Positions 30,442-39,211 of a stretch of DNA of 64,000 bases are shown one piece after another; position 1 is the first letter of the stretch, and every line of letters starts with the position of its first letter. The position numbers and the translations under genes are program-made. The DNA lies in contig NZ_JAKMCR010000008.1 of NCBI RefSeq assembly GCF_022662175.1, positions 1 through 64,000 of the forward strand, given 5' to 3'. The notes beneath the pieces are model-generated. The model had not been told where the DNA came from. It did not search any database and saw nothing but the letters and a program-made list of their open reading frames with translations. The stretch comes from Aestuariivivens marinum (GTDB taxonomy: Bacteria > Bacteroidota > Bacteroidia > Flavobacteriales > Flavobacteriaceae).

Positions 30442-31146
30442 GTGAAGCGGAAAATTATTTTAACGTCAGATGGTTCGACCACCATTCATTTGCCCGAATG
30501 GAACGAGCAGTACCACTCTAAGCATGGTGCCATTCAGGAAGCGTACCACGTTTTTATAAAACATGGACTGCATTATTATTGTCATTCAGTTACTGAGCGC
30601 TCGGGACAAGAATTTGAGTCATCAAATTCTGAGATTGCCATACTTGAAATGGGTTTTGGTACTGGTTTAAACGCATTTATAACCTTATTAGAATCCAAAA
30701 AACTAAAAGTCAAAATTGACTATATCGGTATTGAGGCTTTTCCGGTTACCATAGATGAGGTATTAAATCTTAATTATCCAAAAGCATTAAATATGAAAGG
30801 AGGTGATGCCATTTTTAAAGGGCTGCATAGCATTTCCTGGGAAGAACGTCACAACATTGATTCCTTTTTTTCATTAGCTAAGCAGAAAAAATATTTTGAA
30901 ACTATTGATGATGAGGATAAGTTCAATATCATTTACTTTGATGCGTTTGGTGCTAGGGTGCAACCTGGTTTATGGACTAAAGTAATCTTTAAAAAAATGT
31001 ACGATGCTTTAAAGGTTAATGGTATTTTAGTGACATACTCAGCTAAAGGTAGTGTGCGTAGAGCTATGCAAGATGTAGGTTTTAAGGTTGAAAAATTACC
31101 TGGACCGCCTGGTAAACGTGAAATGCTTAGAGCAGTAAAATATTAA
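30442..31146 (+). CDS. mnmD: tRNA mnm5s2U34 methyltransferase MnmD
   Basis: A 234-residue protein equal to the methyltransferase half of MnmC (DUF752), which makes the last methyl transfer in 5-methylaminomethyl-2-thiouridine at the tRNA wobble base. SAM motif: ILEMGFGTGLNAFITLLE (about 69-86); the catalytic block is FNIIYFDAFGARVQPGLWT; the C terminus has the PGPPGKREMLRA segment. The oxidase half of MnmC is absent, as usual outside Gammaproteobacteria. The start is GTG at 30442, one base after the stop of the upstream gene. Confidence 0.93.
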   Translation: MKRKIILTSDGSTTIHLPEWNEQYHSKHGAIQEAYHVFIKHGLHYYCHSVTERSGQEFESSNSEIAILEMGFGTGLNAFITLLESKKLKVKIDYIGIEAFPVTIDEVLNLNYPKALNMKGGDAIFKGLHSISWEERHNIDSFFSLAKQKKYFETIDDEDKFNIIYFDAFGARVQPGLWTKVIFKKMYDALKVNGILVTYSAKGSVRRAMQDVGFKVEKLPGPPGKREMLRAVKY

Positions 31147-31222
31147 AGAGGTTATGTGTTAAACCTAATATAAACTGCTGGCATTCCCATATCCTATTTT
31201 GTAACTTTATAAAAAAATAGAT

Positions 31223-32131
31223 ATGCGGGTTTTAATAACGGGAGCAACAGGGCTAATAGGACAGGGTATTGTTAAACAATGTCATGAAAGAGGAATAGAT
31301 GTAAACTACTTAACAACCAGTATTTCAAAGATAGAATATGGTAATAATTATAAAGGTTTTTATTGGAACCCTAAGACCCAAGATTTAGATAAACAATGTT
31401 TTAAAGGTGTTGATGCCATAATTCATTTGGCCGGAGCATCAATTGCTAAGCGTTGGACACCTAACTATAAGGAGGAAATTATCTCTAGTAGGGTCACTAC
31501 CACAAATTTACTCATCAATACTTTAAAAGGTGAATCCCATAACATTAAACAAGTGATATCGGCAAGTGCGATTGGCTTATATCCAGATTCCTTGGTTAAT
31601 TATTACGATGAAAGCTTTAAGCCTTTTGGTAAAACGTTTTTAAGTGCTGTTGTACAGCAATGGGAGCAAGCTGTAAATGAATTTTCAAAATTAAATATAA
31701 ATATTGCTAAGGTTCGTATAGGGCTTGTGCTTTCAAAGGAAGGAGGAGCGTTACAAGAAATCGCTCAACCTATTAAGTTTGGTTTGGGTGCTGCATTTGG
31801 TTCAGGAAAACAATGGCAATCTTGGATACATATTGAAGATTTAGTAAAACTGTTTGTTTATATTCTTGAGTATAATTTAGTTGGTGTTTATAATGGAGTC
31901 GCTCCCAACCCTGTTACCAACAAAGAATTAGTTAAGGCCATTGCCAAAAGATTAAATCGACCTTTGTTTTTGCCTAACATACCTAAGATTTTTATGAAAT
32001 GGCTATTGGGGGAAATGCATACCATTTTATTTGAAAGCCAACGTGTGAGTTCAAGGAAAATTGAAAATAAGGGATTTCATTATAATTATAATTATTTGAA
32101 ACCGGCCCTCAAAGACTTGCTAGGAAAATAG
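31223..32131 (+). CDS. TIGR01777 family epimerase/oxidoreductase
   Basis: A 302-residue extended SDR protein (SDR39U1-like). The NAD(P) motif is VLITGATGLIGQGIVKQC (3-20), followed by VDAIIHLAGASIAKRWTPNYKEEI, where the family WT block is typical, and SASAIGLYPD (the Tyr region). The C-terminal DUF1731 domain is present (FLPNIPKIFMKWLLGEM). E. coli YfcH and human SDR39U1 belong here; the reaction is not known. Confidence 0.88.
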   Translation: MRVLITGATGLIGQGIVKQCHERGIDVNYLTTSISKIEYGNNYKGFYWNPKTQDLDKQCFKGVDAIIHLAGASIAKRWTPNYKEEIISSRVTTTNLLINTLKGESHNIKQVISASAIGLYPDSLVNYYDESFKPFGKTFLSAVVQQWEQAVNEFSKLNINIAKVRIGLVLSKEGGALQEIAQPIKFGLGAAFGSGKQWQSWIHIEDLVKLFVYILEYNLVGVYNGVAPNPVTNKELVKAIAKRLNRPLFLPNIPKIFMKWLLGEMHTILFESQRVSSRKIENKGFHYNYNYLKPALKDLLGK

Positions 32132-32140
32132 ACAGTTAAA

Positions 32141-33313
32141 TTAGTCTTCAATTCGGTTTTCATCAAATGCTGAAGGGAGTAGTTTTGGAATAAATTTAAT
32201 AACTAAGGGAAGCAATAAGGCCCCTCCTGGCAATATAAAGATGGCCAAACTTGGGATGGATTTAAAAATATCCAACAACTGTTCTTGTACTTTTTTTTGT
32301 TCTTCCTGGTTGAGTTCCCTATGGGTTGAATGAGTTAATAATATGAGCAGTTCTTTACTGTCCTTTAATTCTTTGTATAATCGCTTACTATTTCTAGAAA
32401 TAAGTTTGCTAACCATTTTACTTGAGTTGTCATAAAAACTCTGCACAATATTTTTAGAGCTTAATAAGGCAATTTCATTTTTATGCTTAGTGTAAAACGA
32501 ATTAACAAATGCGATCGATTCTTTTGTTTTATAAGGTACTATATTAAAATCGCTTCCTAATTTTGAAATAAACTTAGTTTCATTGGTATCAATAACCCTG
32601 TCACTCCAACTGGCCATACAGGTGAGGTCCAAAACATAATATTTTTCTAAGGTTGTTGTAATTAAGTCAATGGCTGAAACGTATTTCAATGGTTTTGCAT
32701 CGTGATAGCGTATTGAAGATTCAAAAAGTTTTATTAAACTTTCATCATATTGATTTTTTTTGGTTTTGGCATCTATTGCATCTAAAACAATGGCTTCTAT
32801 GGCCCGCTCCAATTGTTTAATGTAGTCTATTGATATAATGCCTTCTTTTAAAAATTTTTTATAAGCAAGAATATCAACAAACAACAAAGCATTAATTATA
32901 AAATAGTTAAAGTTTTTTGTTAGTGCGTTATGGTCTATATGGATGCGTTTATGTATTACTTTTTCTAGCTGTACATTAGAGGACTTACTACCCAATATAC
33001 CATCAAAAAAAGAAGTTTTTAACTCGTTTATGGCTGTGTAAAATTGTAAAACACTGTCAACAAAACCTATTTTAGGATTTACGTTATGATGAGTATACAA
33101 AAAAGCAATGGTCAAGTTGATCTTACAAATCTCATCTTCCAAAAGATCGTGTTTTTCAATTATATTAGCAACAATACTGAGGTTGCTACCATAGATAAAA
33201 CCACATGATCGTAATGCAGTATAAAAAGTGTCTTGGTCTGCATTTAAAAAATCAGTATTGCTGATAGTTACTCTTAGTAGTTTTTTTATCCAACCTGTAG
33301 CCGATGGGTTCAT
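32141..33313 (-). CDS. LETM1-related biofilm-associated protein
   Basis: A 390-residue mainly helical protein. The C-terminal segment, SIPSLAIFILPGGALLLPLVIKFIPKLLPSAF (about 353-384), with one membrane helix flanked by prolines, matches the membrane segment of mitochondrial LETM1 proteins, and the whole matches the group named LETM1-related biofilm-associated protein in Bacteroidota. Eukaryotic LETM1 takes part in cation exchange; nothing shows that this one does. The preceding 340 residues have no known domain. It is a lone gene. Confidence 0.75.
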   Translation of the reverse strand: MNPSATGWIKKLLRVTISNTDFLNADQDTFYTALRSCGFIYGSNLSIVANIIEKHDLLEDEICKINLTIAFLYTHHNVNPKIGFVDSVLQFYTAINELKTSFFDGILGSKSSNVQLEKVIHKRIHIDHNALTKNFNYFIINALLFVDILAYKKFLKEGIISIDYIKQLERAIEAIVLDAIDAKTKKNQYDESLIKLFESSIRYHDAKPLKYVSAIDLITTTLEKYYVLDLTCMASWSDRVIDTNETKFISKLGSDFNIVPYKTKESIAFVNSFYTKHKNEIALLSSKNIVQSFYDNSSKMVSKLISRNSKRLYKELKDSKELLILLTHSTHRELNQEEQKKVQEQLLDIFKSIPSLAIFILPGGALLLPLVIKFIPKLLPSAFDENRIED

Positions 33314-33477
33314 TGCGTATAAGTTGAGCGCAAAATTAAGTTTTTTACTGTAAAGAGACGATATTTATTTTCCAAAACGATAGCATTTATGTATTATTTA
33401 AGATTTGTTGGATTAAATATTTTTTTTAAAACCCATACTTTTTATTAGTTTGCTTAGCAAAACAAATAAAAGATATT

Positions 33478-34443
33478 TTGAAAATAGTAGTTTTAGACGG
33501 ATACACATTAAACCCTGGTGATTTAAGCTGGAATGCTTTAGAACATTATGGAGATTTAAAAGTTTATGATAGAACACCATATAGCAATGAGGCGATTTTT
33601 GATCATATTGGAGATGCTGAGGTTGTTTTTACTAACAAAACACCTGTGCCTAAGGAGGTTATCCTTGGTTGTAAGCATATAAAATATATAGGTGTTTTAG
33701 CCACAGGGTATAATGTCGTGGATGTTGGTGTAGCTAAAGAGTTTGGTATTACAGTTACCAATGTTCCTGCATATAGTACCAATGCCGTTGCACAGTTTAC
33801 AATGGCTTTACTGTTGGAAATGTCCCACCATGTTGGTGACCATAACTTAGCAGTTAAAAATGGTGATTGGATTACGTCTCCTGACTTTTGTTTTTGGAAT
33901 TCACCTTTAATTGAGCTTAATGGTAAGACTCTTGGTATTATTGGTTTTGGTCGAATTGGTCAAGCCACGGCAAAGCTAGCACAAGCATTCGGTTTAAAAG
34001 TTTTATTTCACAGTAGAAGCCGAAAACCAGAAATGGAAACAGATACTTGTAAATATGTTGAACTTGATATATTATTTGCTAAATCGGATATAATAAGTTT
34101 ACATTGTCCGCTTTTTGAAAATACCAAAGGCATTATTAATAAGCATAATATCGAAAAAATGAAAAAAGGTGTTATGCTTATCAATACCTCAAGAGGGGGG
34201 TTGGTTGTAGAAGAAGATTTGGCTAGTGCGTTAAATTCTGGTAGAGTTTCCAATGCTGCTGTTGATGTAGTGTCGAATGAGCCTATTAGTAAAGATAATC
34301 CTCTACTTAAAGCAAAAAACTGTATTATCACACCACATATTGCTTGGGCACCTATAGAGGCTAGACGACGTTTAATGCATATTGCTATCGAAAATTTAAA
34401 GGCTTATATTAGCGGAAACCCTGTGAATGTTGTTAATGACTAG
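33478..34443 (+). CDS. D-2-hydroxyacid dehydrogenase
   Basis: A 321-residue NAD-dependent dehydrogenase of the glycerate/phosphoglycerate type. Cofactor motif: GKTLGIIGFGRIGQATAKLA (about 145-164); catalytic Arg in INTSRGGLVVEEDLA, Glu in DVVSNEPISKDNP and His in CIITPHIAWAPIEARRR. In the last block the Trp and Ala after His are those of the hydroxypyruvate/glycerate reductase group, so hydroxypyruvate is the likely substrate. The start is TTG at 33478; no ATG is near. The 3' end overlaps the lycopene cyclase gene by 11 bp, tail to tail. Confidence 0.88.
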   Translation: MKIVVLDGYTLNPGDLSWNALEHYGDLKVYDRTPYSNEAIFDHIGDAEVVFTNKTPVPKEVILGCKHIKYIGVLATGYNVVDVGVAKEFGITVTNVPAYSTNAVAQFTMALLLEMSHHVGDHNLAVKNGDWITSPDFCFWNSPLIELNGKTLGIIGFGRIGQATAKLAQAFGLKVLFHSRSRKPEMETDTCKYVELDILFAKSDIISLHCPLFENTKGIINKHNIEKMKKGVMLINTSRGGLVVEEDLASALNSGRVSNAAVDVVSNEPISKDNPLLKAKNCIITPHIAWAPIEARRRLMHIAIENLKAYISGNPVNVVND

Positions 34444-35131
34444 CTTGCAAAGCAGATCTTTCTTTAAGTTTCATTATAAACAAGCATAAAAGAATAAGTG
34501 AGAAGGCATAAAAAACATCTTCAATGGGTATAGTAAATAATCTAATACCTAAATTTTCAGTATTGTTATACCAAACCACTTCATTTTTTATTGTACTTCC
34601 TGTTAACAACCCATTGACTAAAAAAAATGGGATTAGTATAACTAAGAAGGTTAGATAAAATCCTTTGAGTAAGTCTAAACTTTTGTTAAGGACGATTAGT
34701 AACAATATAGCAGCAATGCTAAAGTTTATAAAGGTATACCATCTGTTGTAATTATATAATGCCATTACAGTAAAGCCAATAATAAAAATGTAGCTAAGCA
34801 TTTTAGTTGTTTTGGTAGATAACTCCATTTTTGGAAAGTAATACAAAAGAGCATAATGCGTAAATACGCAGGCATAAGGTATACATATAAAGAACAACCA
34901 TTCTTCAATTGGAAGGTTAAATAGATTTATACCTAAAAGATAATTGTTATTAAACCCCCAAAAGCCATTAATTGTAAACGCAATATCCCAAGGAATAAAT
35001 ACAACCATACCTGCCAAAACACTTATTATAAAGGGTTTCCAAAGCTTATAGAATTTTAATTTGGGATGAAAACTGAAGATGAAAGGGATGGATATTGATC
35101 CTAAATTTAATAACAGATAGAGGTAATTCAT
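34433..35131 (-). CDS. crtY: Lycopene beta-cyclase, CrtYc/CrtYd fused type
   Basis: A 232-residue membrane protein with about seven helices, made of two lycopene-cyclase domains (CrtYc-like and CrtYd-like) in one chain. Each half has the acidic motif of the family: LPIEEWLFFICIPY (about 76-89) and IPIEDVFYAFSLIL (about 197-210), where Glu is needed for protonation. It turns lycopene into beta-carotene in the inner membrane. This heterodimer-derived type differs from FAD-linked CrtY of proteobacteria. It is the last gene of the carotenoid operon, 3 bp after crtZ. Confidence 0.93.
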   Translation of the reverse strand: MNYLYLLLNLGSISIPFIFSFHPKLKFYKLWKPFIISVLAGMVVFIPWDIAFTINGFWGFNNNYLLGINLFNLPIEEWLFFICIPYACVFTHYALLYYFPKMELSTKTTKMLSYIFIIGFTVMALYNYNRWYTFINFSIAAILLLIVLNKSLDLLKGFYLTFLVILIPFFLVNGLLTGSTIKNEVVWYNNTENLGIRLFTIPIEDVFYAFSLILLCLFIMKLKERSALQASH

Positions 35132-35134
35132 CCG

Positions 35135-35584
35135 TTATTTTTTGAAATATTTAAAAGGAACAAACAACATACCAAAACATTCACCATCTTCTTTACCTAA
35201 GTGCTTGTGATGAATTTTATGTGCACGCCTAACGCCTTTAGCGTACCAGTTGTTAGCATTTCTAAAAAGTTTAAAGCGCTGGTGTATAAAGATGTCGTGA
35301 ACCAAAAAATAGGAAAGTCCATAGGAAAAAATACCTAACCCAATTGGTAGTCCTGCCCAGAGGTCTTGATACTTCCATAGTAATAAAAAACCAATGCTAA
35401 CCACAGCGTAGAATACGAAAAAAACATCATTGCGTTCAAACCAACTATCATGATCCTTTAAATGGTGGTCTTTATGGAGGGTCCATAAAAACCCATGCAT
35501 GATATACTTATGGGTAAACCATGCCATAAATTCCATAAAGCAATAGGTGCCCAAAAAAACAAGTATCCAAATAAGTGTTTGCAT
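35135..35584 (-). CDS. crtZ: Beta-carotene hydroxylase
   Basis: A 149-residue di-iron membrane hydroxylase that adds OH at C3 and C3' of beta-carotene to give zeaxanthin. The His clusters of the fatty-acid-hydroxylase superfamily are all present: HKYIMHGFLWTLHKDHH (about 25-41), HDIFIHQRF (about 97-105) and HKIHHKHLGKEDGECFG (about 117-133), separated by membrane helices. Length is usual for CrtZ. It is 9 bp after crtB. Confidence 0.95.
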   Translation of the reverse strand: MQTLIWILVFLGTYCFMEFMAWFTHKYIMHGFLWTLHKDHHLKDHDSWFERNDVFFVFYAVVSIGFLLLWKYQDLWAGLPIGLGIFSYGLSYFLVHDIFIHQRFKLFRNANNWYAKGVRRAHKIHHKHLGKEDGECFGMLFVPFKYFKK

Positions 35585-35593
35585 GTGCTTAAT

Positions 35594-36433
35594 TTACATT
35601 AAATTTAATTGATATTTTACATAACTACGCATTAACAGCTCCAGTTTTTTATGATTGGAAACTCTAATACGGGTGTTTTTAATTTCTAGGGCTGGAGTCT
35701 TTTTTAATTTTTTTAGTAATTGCTTATAATACCTGTAAGCCATAAACACACCAAATTTAGCTTCAATCGGCAATTTTTTTATACCGCTTAACCCTTTTTC
35801 AAAATCATTTTCAATGTCTTCTATGATTTCCTTTTTTGAAGTTTCATTTAATTTTTTTAAATCGGTGTTTGGGAAATAAGTTCGGTCAAGTCCTTCAAAA
35901 TCTGCTTTAAGATCCCTTAAAAAATTAACCTTTTGAAACGCAGAACCAAGTGCCATAGCAGCATCCTTGAGTTTTTCATATTCATTGTTATCTCCTTTAA
36001 CAAAAACTTTTAAGCACATAAGGCCAACCACATCCGCAGATCCATAGATATAGGCTTTGTATTCTTCATCAGTTAGATAATTAGTTTTATGTAAATCCAA
36101 ACGCATGCTTGCCATGAATGAATCCACTAAATGTTTATCTATATTGTATTTGTGGTAGGTAAGTTGGAAAGCATTTAAAATAGGGTTTAGGCTAATTTTA
36201 TCTCGTAAGGCATTTTCTAAATCATTCGAAAACCTATTAAAAAGTGTTTCTTTATCATAATCATGGAAAGAGTCCACAATTTCGTCTGCACAGCGTACAA
36301 AACCATAAATATTGTAAATGTCACTTCTAATGGATTTGTAGAGCATTTTAGTGGCCAAAGAAAACGATGTGCTGTACGTTTTGGTAACTATTTTACTGCA
36401 CTTATAAGAAACGTTGTCAAAAATATATTTCAT
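35594..36433 (-). CDS. crtB: 15-cis-phytoene synthase
   Basis: A 279-residue enzyme that joins two GGPP to phytoene. The two Asp-rich motifs are visible: CADEIVDSF (about 47-55) and FLRDLKADFEGLDRTYFP (about 167-184); between them lies YKAYIYGSADVVGLMCLKVF. It belongs to the squalene/phytoene synthase fold. GGPP synthase is not in the window and must be elsewhere. It is translationally coupled to crtI (4 bp apart). Confidence 0.95.
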   Translation of the reverse strand: MKYIFDNVSYKCSKIVTKTYSTSFSLATKMLYKSIRSDIYNIYGFVRCADEIVDSFHDYDKETLFNRFSNDLENALRDKISLNPILNAFQLTYHKYNIDKHLVDSFMASMRLDLHKTNYLTDEEYKAYIYGSADVVGLMCLKVFVKGDNNEYEKLKDAAMALGSAFQKVNFLRDLKADFEGLDRTYFPNTDLKKLNETSKKEIIEDIENDFEKGLSGIKKLPIEAKFGVFMAYRYYKQLLKKLKKTPALEIKNTRIRVSNHKKLELLMRSYVKYQLNLM

Positions 36434-36437
36434 AAGC

Positions 36438-37901
36438 TTAACCGTGGTATTTAATGATTAAATTTGCTGCTAATTTCCCTGATATTAAGGAGGGTGGTAC
36501 TCCAGGACCAGGAACTGTTAGTTGACCCGTAAAAAATAAACGTTTAATTTTTTTACTTTTCAATTTAGGTCTTAAAAAGGCAGTTTGTAATAAGGTGTTG
36601 GCCATACCATAAGCATTTCCTTTATATGAGTTGTAATCTTTTACAAAATCGTTTACACAATAGCTCTCTTTAAATATAATATTTTTTCTAATATCTTGAG
36701 AGGTCAAGAACTCAAAACGATTTATTATTTCGTTAAAATAGTGCTCCCTTAAAATGTTGGTATCCTTTAAACCTGGTGCCAGGGGAATTAAAAAGATACC
36801 AGCTTCCTTACCTTCTGGTGCTAAATGGGAATCGGTTATGCTAGGAAAACTGGCATAGAAAAGGGGGTTTTCAGGCCATTTGGGATTATCGTAAATAGCC
36901 TGGGCATGCGTGTTAAAGTCGGTATCGAAAAATAAAGTGTGATGATTTACATTCTTTATTTTTTTATCAAAGCCAACATAAAATAATAGGGAGGAAGGAG
37001 CAAAGGTTTTTTTATTCCAATATGTTTCGGAATATTGTCTAAACTCTGGTTCCAAAAGTGTTTCAGAATGATGGTAATCGGCACCACTTAGAACAATGTC
37101 AAAATCATATGTTTTTCCTGAACAAACCAAACCTTTGGCACAGTTTTTTTCTACAATAATTTTTTCAACGGGAACATTGGTTATAATTTTTACACCCAGT
37201 TCTTGGGCTAAGCTTTGTAATGCCAAAATGACTTGATACATTCCTTTTTGAGGATGGTAAGTGCCAAGACCGAAATCAGCATAATTCATAAAACTATAGA
37301 AAGAAGGGGTGTTACTAGGTTTAGCTCCAAGAAATAGTACTGGAAACTCAAGAATTTTGGCTAATCGATCATTTTTAAAAGCTTTTCTAACATCTTTTTT
37401 TATGTTACCTAAAAATTGACCTAGATTTCTTATTGTTGTCGAGTTAACTAACTCCAGAGGTGACATTCCAGGATTGTACACCAAATCCTTTATGGCAATA
37501 TTGTAATTATTTTTAGCTTTTCGTATGAATTTTTGCAACTTTTTTGAACTTCCGGGCTCTTCTTTTTCAAATGCAGCTGTAATTTTTTCTAAGGTATCTT
37601 CAATGGTGATAAAATCATTCTTTCCAAAATAAATACTATAGGCAGGATTTAACTTTTCTAAGGTGTAATAGTCGGTAGGTTTTTTACCAAAATCTGCAAA
37701 AAAACGCTCAAAAACGTCTGGCATCCAGTACCATGTAGGGCCCATATCGAATATAAATCCATCTCTTTTTAATTGTCTGGCGCGACCACCAATGTTATTG
37801 TTTTTTTCAAAAATAGTAACCTCATATCCAGCTTTTGCCAAATAGCATGACGCCGAAAGAGAAGAGAATCCAGATCCTATTACTGCGATTGATTTTTTCA
37901 T
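36438..37901 (-). CDS. crtI: Phytoene desaturase
   Basis: A 487-residue FAD enzyme that desaturates phytoene to lycopene. N-terminal dinucleotide motif: VIGSGFSSLSASCYLAKAGY followed by FEKNNNIGGRA. The C-terminal family signature, RLFFTGQLTVPGPGVPPSLISG, is complete. GPTWYWMP near residue 55 is typical of CrtI in Bacteroidota. The ATG at 37901 (MKKSIAVIG) is preferred over 37913. It lies 47 bp after the regulator gene, with no terminator between. Confidence 0.95.
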   Translation of the reverse strand: MKKSIAVIGSGFSSLSASCYLAKAGYEVTIFEKNNNIGGRARQLKRDGFIFDMGPTWYWMPDVFERFFADFGKKPTDYYTLEKLNPAYSIYFGKNDFITIEDTLEKITAAFEKEEPGSSKKLQKFIRKAKNNYNIAIKDLVYNPGMSPLELVNSTTIRNLGQFLGNIKKDVRKAFKNDRLAKILEFPVLFLGAKPSNTPSFYSFMNYADFGLGTYHPQKGMYQVILALQSLAQELGVKIITNVPVEKIIVEKNCAKGLVCSGKTYDFDIVLSGADYHHSETLLEPEFRQYSETYWNKKTFAPSSLLFYVGFDKKIKNVNHHTLFFDTDFNTHAQAIYDNPKWPENPLFYASFPSITDSHLAPEGKEAGIFLIPLAPGLKDTNILREHYFNEIINRFEFLTSQDIRKNIIFKESYCVNDFVKDYNSYKGNAYGMANTLLQTAFLRPKLKSKKIKRLFFTGQLTVPGPGVPPSLISGKLAANLIIKYHG

Positions 37902-37948
37902 ATTGTTTAACAAATATAATTAAAAGTTAAACAAAAAACAAATCGAGA

Positions 37949-38851
37949 TTAAAAATCATCAACTAAACTTTCAATGGAATTGTAAATGAAAACTTTATGG
38001 GAAGGTAAGCTAAAATTACTTAAGTCTTTTAGCTTAGGTCCTAATATGTGTAATCTTGAGTTTTCTTTTTTAAGCAGTAATTCATTAAAATCATTAATGT
38101 AATCTGGAATTTTATCAGTTTCAGGTTGTATTGTAAAATAAGTTATAAAGGTAATATCGTCATAATAGTCATGAAGATCAAGAAGGCTTTCCATAGGGAC
38201 ACTTTCACCTAGAAAAATAGAATGAAAACCTTTACTGCGTAACTGATAATTGATGAACAACAGGCCAATATCATGAATCTCATTTTCTGGTAAAAAGAGA
38301 ACATAAGTTTTTGTTATGGGTTTGGGTTCTAAACTCTGTAAACGTTCTATGTTCAATAAAATTTTTTGCTTTATGTGTATGGACAAAAAATGTTCGTGTG
38401 CTGGAGTAATGGTTTTGGTTTGCCATAGCAGACCAATTTCATTTAGTAAAGGTAGAAAAACAGTATAAAATATCTCGTTAAATGTTTTGTTTTCAATTAA
38501 GTTGTTATAGGTATTGTAAAATAAGACTTGATCAAAATTTAACATCGCCATTTTAAAAGCATTAATACCATGATCTTCCACCTTAGACCGTGAAGCTATC
38601 TCTCTAACCTTAATTGGTATTTCTTCTTCGCCTAAACTTGCAATTTTTGATATTTTTAAACCATTATTATTAAGGTAAGATATATTTAAAAGCTTTTGTA
38701 AGCTTGCATTGCTATAATTTCTAATATTAGTTTCAGAGCGATTGGGACTTAACAAATTATAGCGTTTTTCCCATATTCTAATAGTGTGTGCTTTAATGCC
38801 TGTAAGATTTTCAAGATCCTTGATGCTAAAATTAACTTGAATATTGTTCAT
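37949..38851 (-). CDS. CarH-type MerR regulator with B12-binding domain
   Basis: A 300-residue regulator. Residues 8-75 are a MerR winged helix (LENLTGIKAHTIRIWEKRYN). Residues about 95-165 match the helical cap of cobalamin photoreceptors, with the W-x9-EH motif complete (W143, E153, H154). Residues about 180-300 are the Rossmann-type B12 domain with E-x-H-x-x-G (E191, H193, G196). In Thermus CarH the corresponding His residues bind adenosylcobalamin from both sides: in the dark the tetramer represses, light breaks it. This gene leads the crt operon, so it should control it and itself. Light dependence is inference. Confidence 0.88.
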   Translation of the reverse strand: MNNIQVNFSIKDLENLTGIKAHTIRIWEKRYNLLSPNRSETNIRNYSNASLQKLLNISYLNNNGLKISKIASLGEEEIPIKVREIASRSKVEDHGINAFKMAMLNFDQVLFYNTYNNLIENKTFNEIFYTVFLPLLNEIGLLWQTKTITPAHEHFLSIHIKQKILLNIERLQSLEPKPITKTYVLFLPENEIHDIGLLFINYQLRSKGFHSIFLGESVPMESLLDLHDYYDDITFITYFTIQPETDKIPDYINDFNELLLKKENSRLHILGPKLKDLSNFSLPSHKVFIYNSIESLVDDF

Positions 38852-39211
38852 CTTTTATTTATTATTTTTAAACAAAATTACAAATATTTATTGATATCTA
38901 TAAAATAAAATGCAGTAATTAGTCATTTTACTCGCCTAATACAAATTAAAACTATACACTTTAGGACGTTTTTGCTTTAATTCCTAAGAATTTAATAGTC
39001 ATACATTCTCAAAATTTTTGAACTTAATTTTACAAATTGAAAAGTTGATTTTTTTAGAAATAGAAATATTACAGGCATATCAGTATTTAGTTTTGTTTTA
39101 TCTGTCAAACTTGTTTTTCTTTGTTTCGATTTACAAAAGCAGGTGTTTTTTGGATCTGATTTATTGGGATATTAACACATTAAATAGAGATTGGTATTGA
39201 AAATTCTAAGA
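38852..39211. other. Divergent intergenic region, regulator to multiheme cytochrome
   Basis: 360 AT-rich bases between two divergent genes, holding both promoters. A TAGTTTTG -7-like box on the plus strand at 39088-39095 may serve the cytochrome gene. No RNA gene or coding remnant is seen. Confidence 0.45.
38873..38880 (-). promoter_or_regulatory. Possible -7 box of the carotenoid operon
   Basis: TAATTTTG on the minus strand, about 22 bases before the regulator start codon, matches TAnnTTTG. No TTG stands at the right distance upstream, so an alternative sigma factor or activator could be involved. A near-palindrome (TTAATTCCTAAGAATTTAA, about 38978-38996) lies further upstream and is a weak operator candidate. 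Confidence 0.4.
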
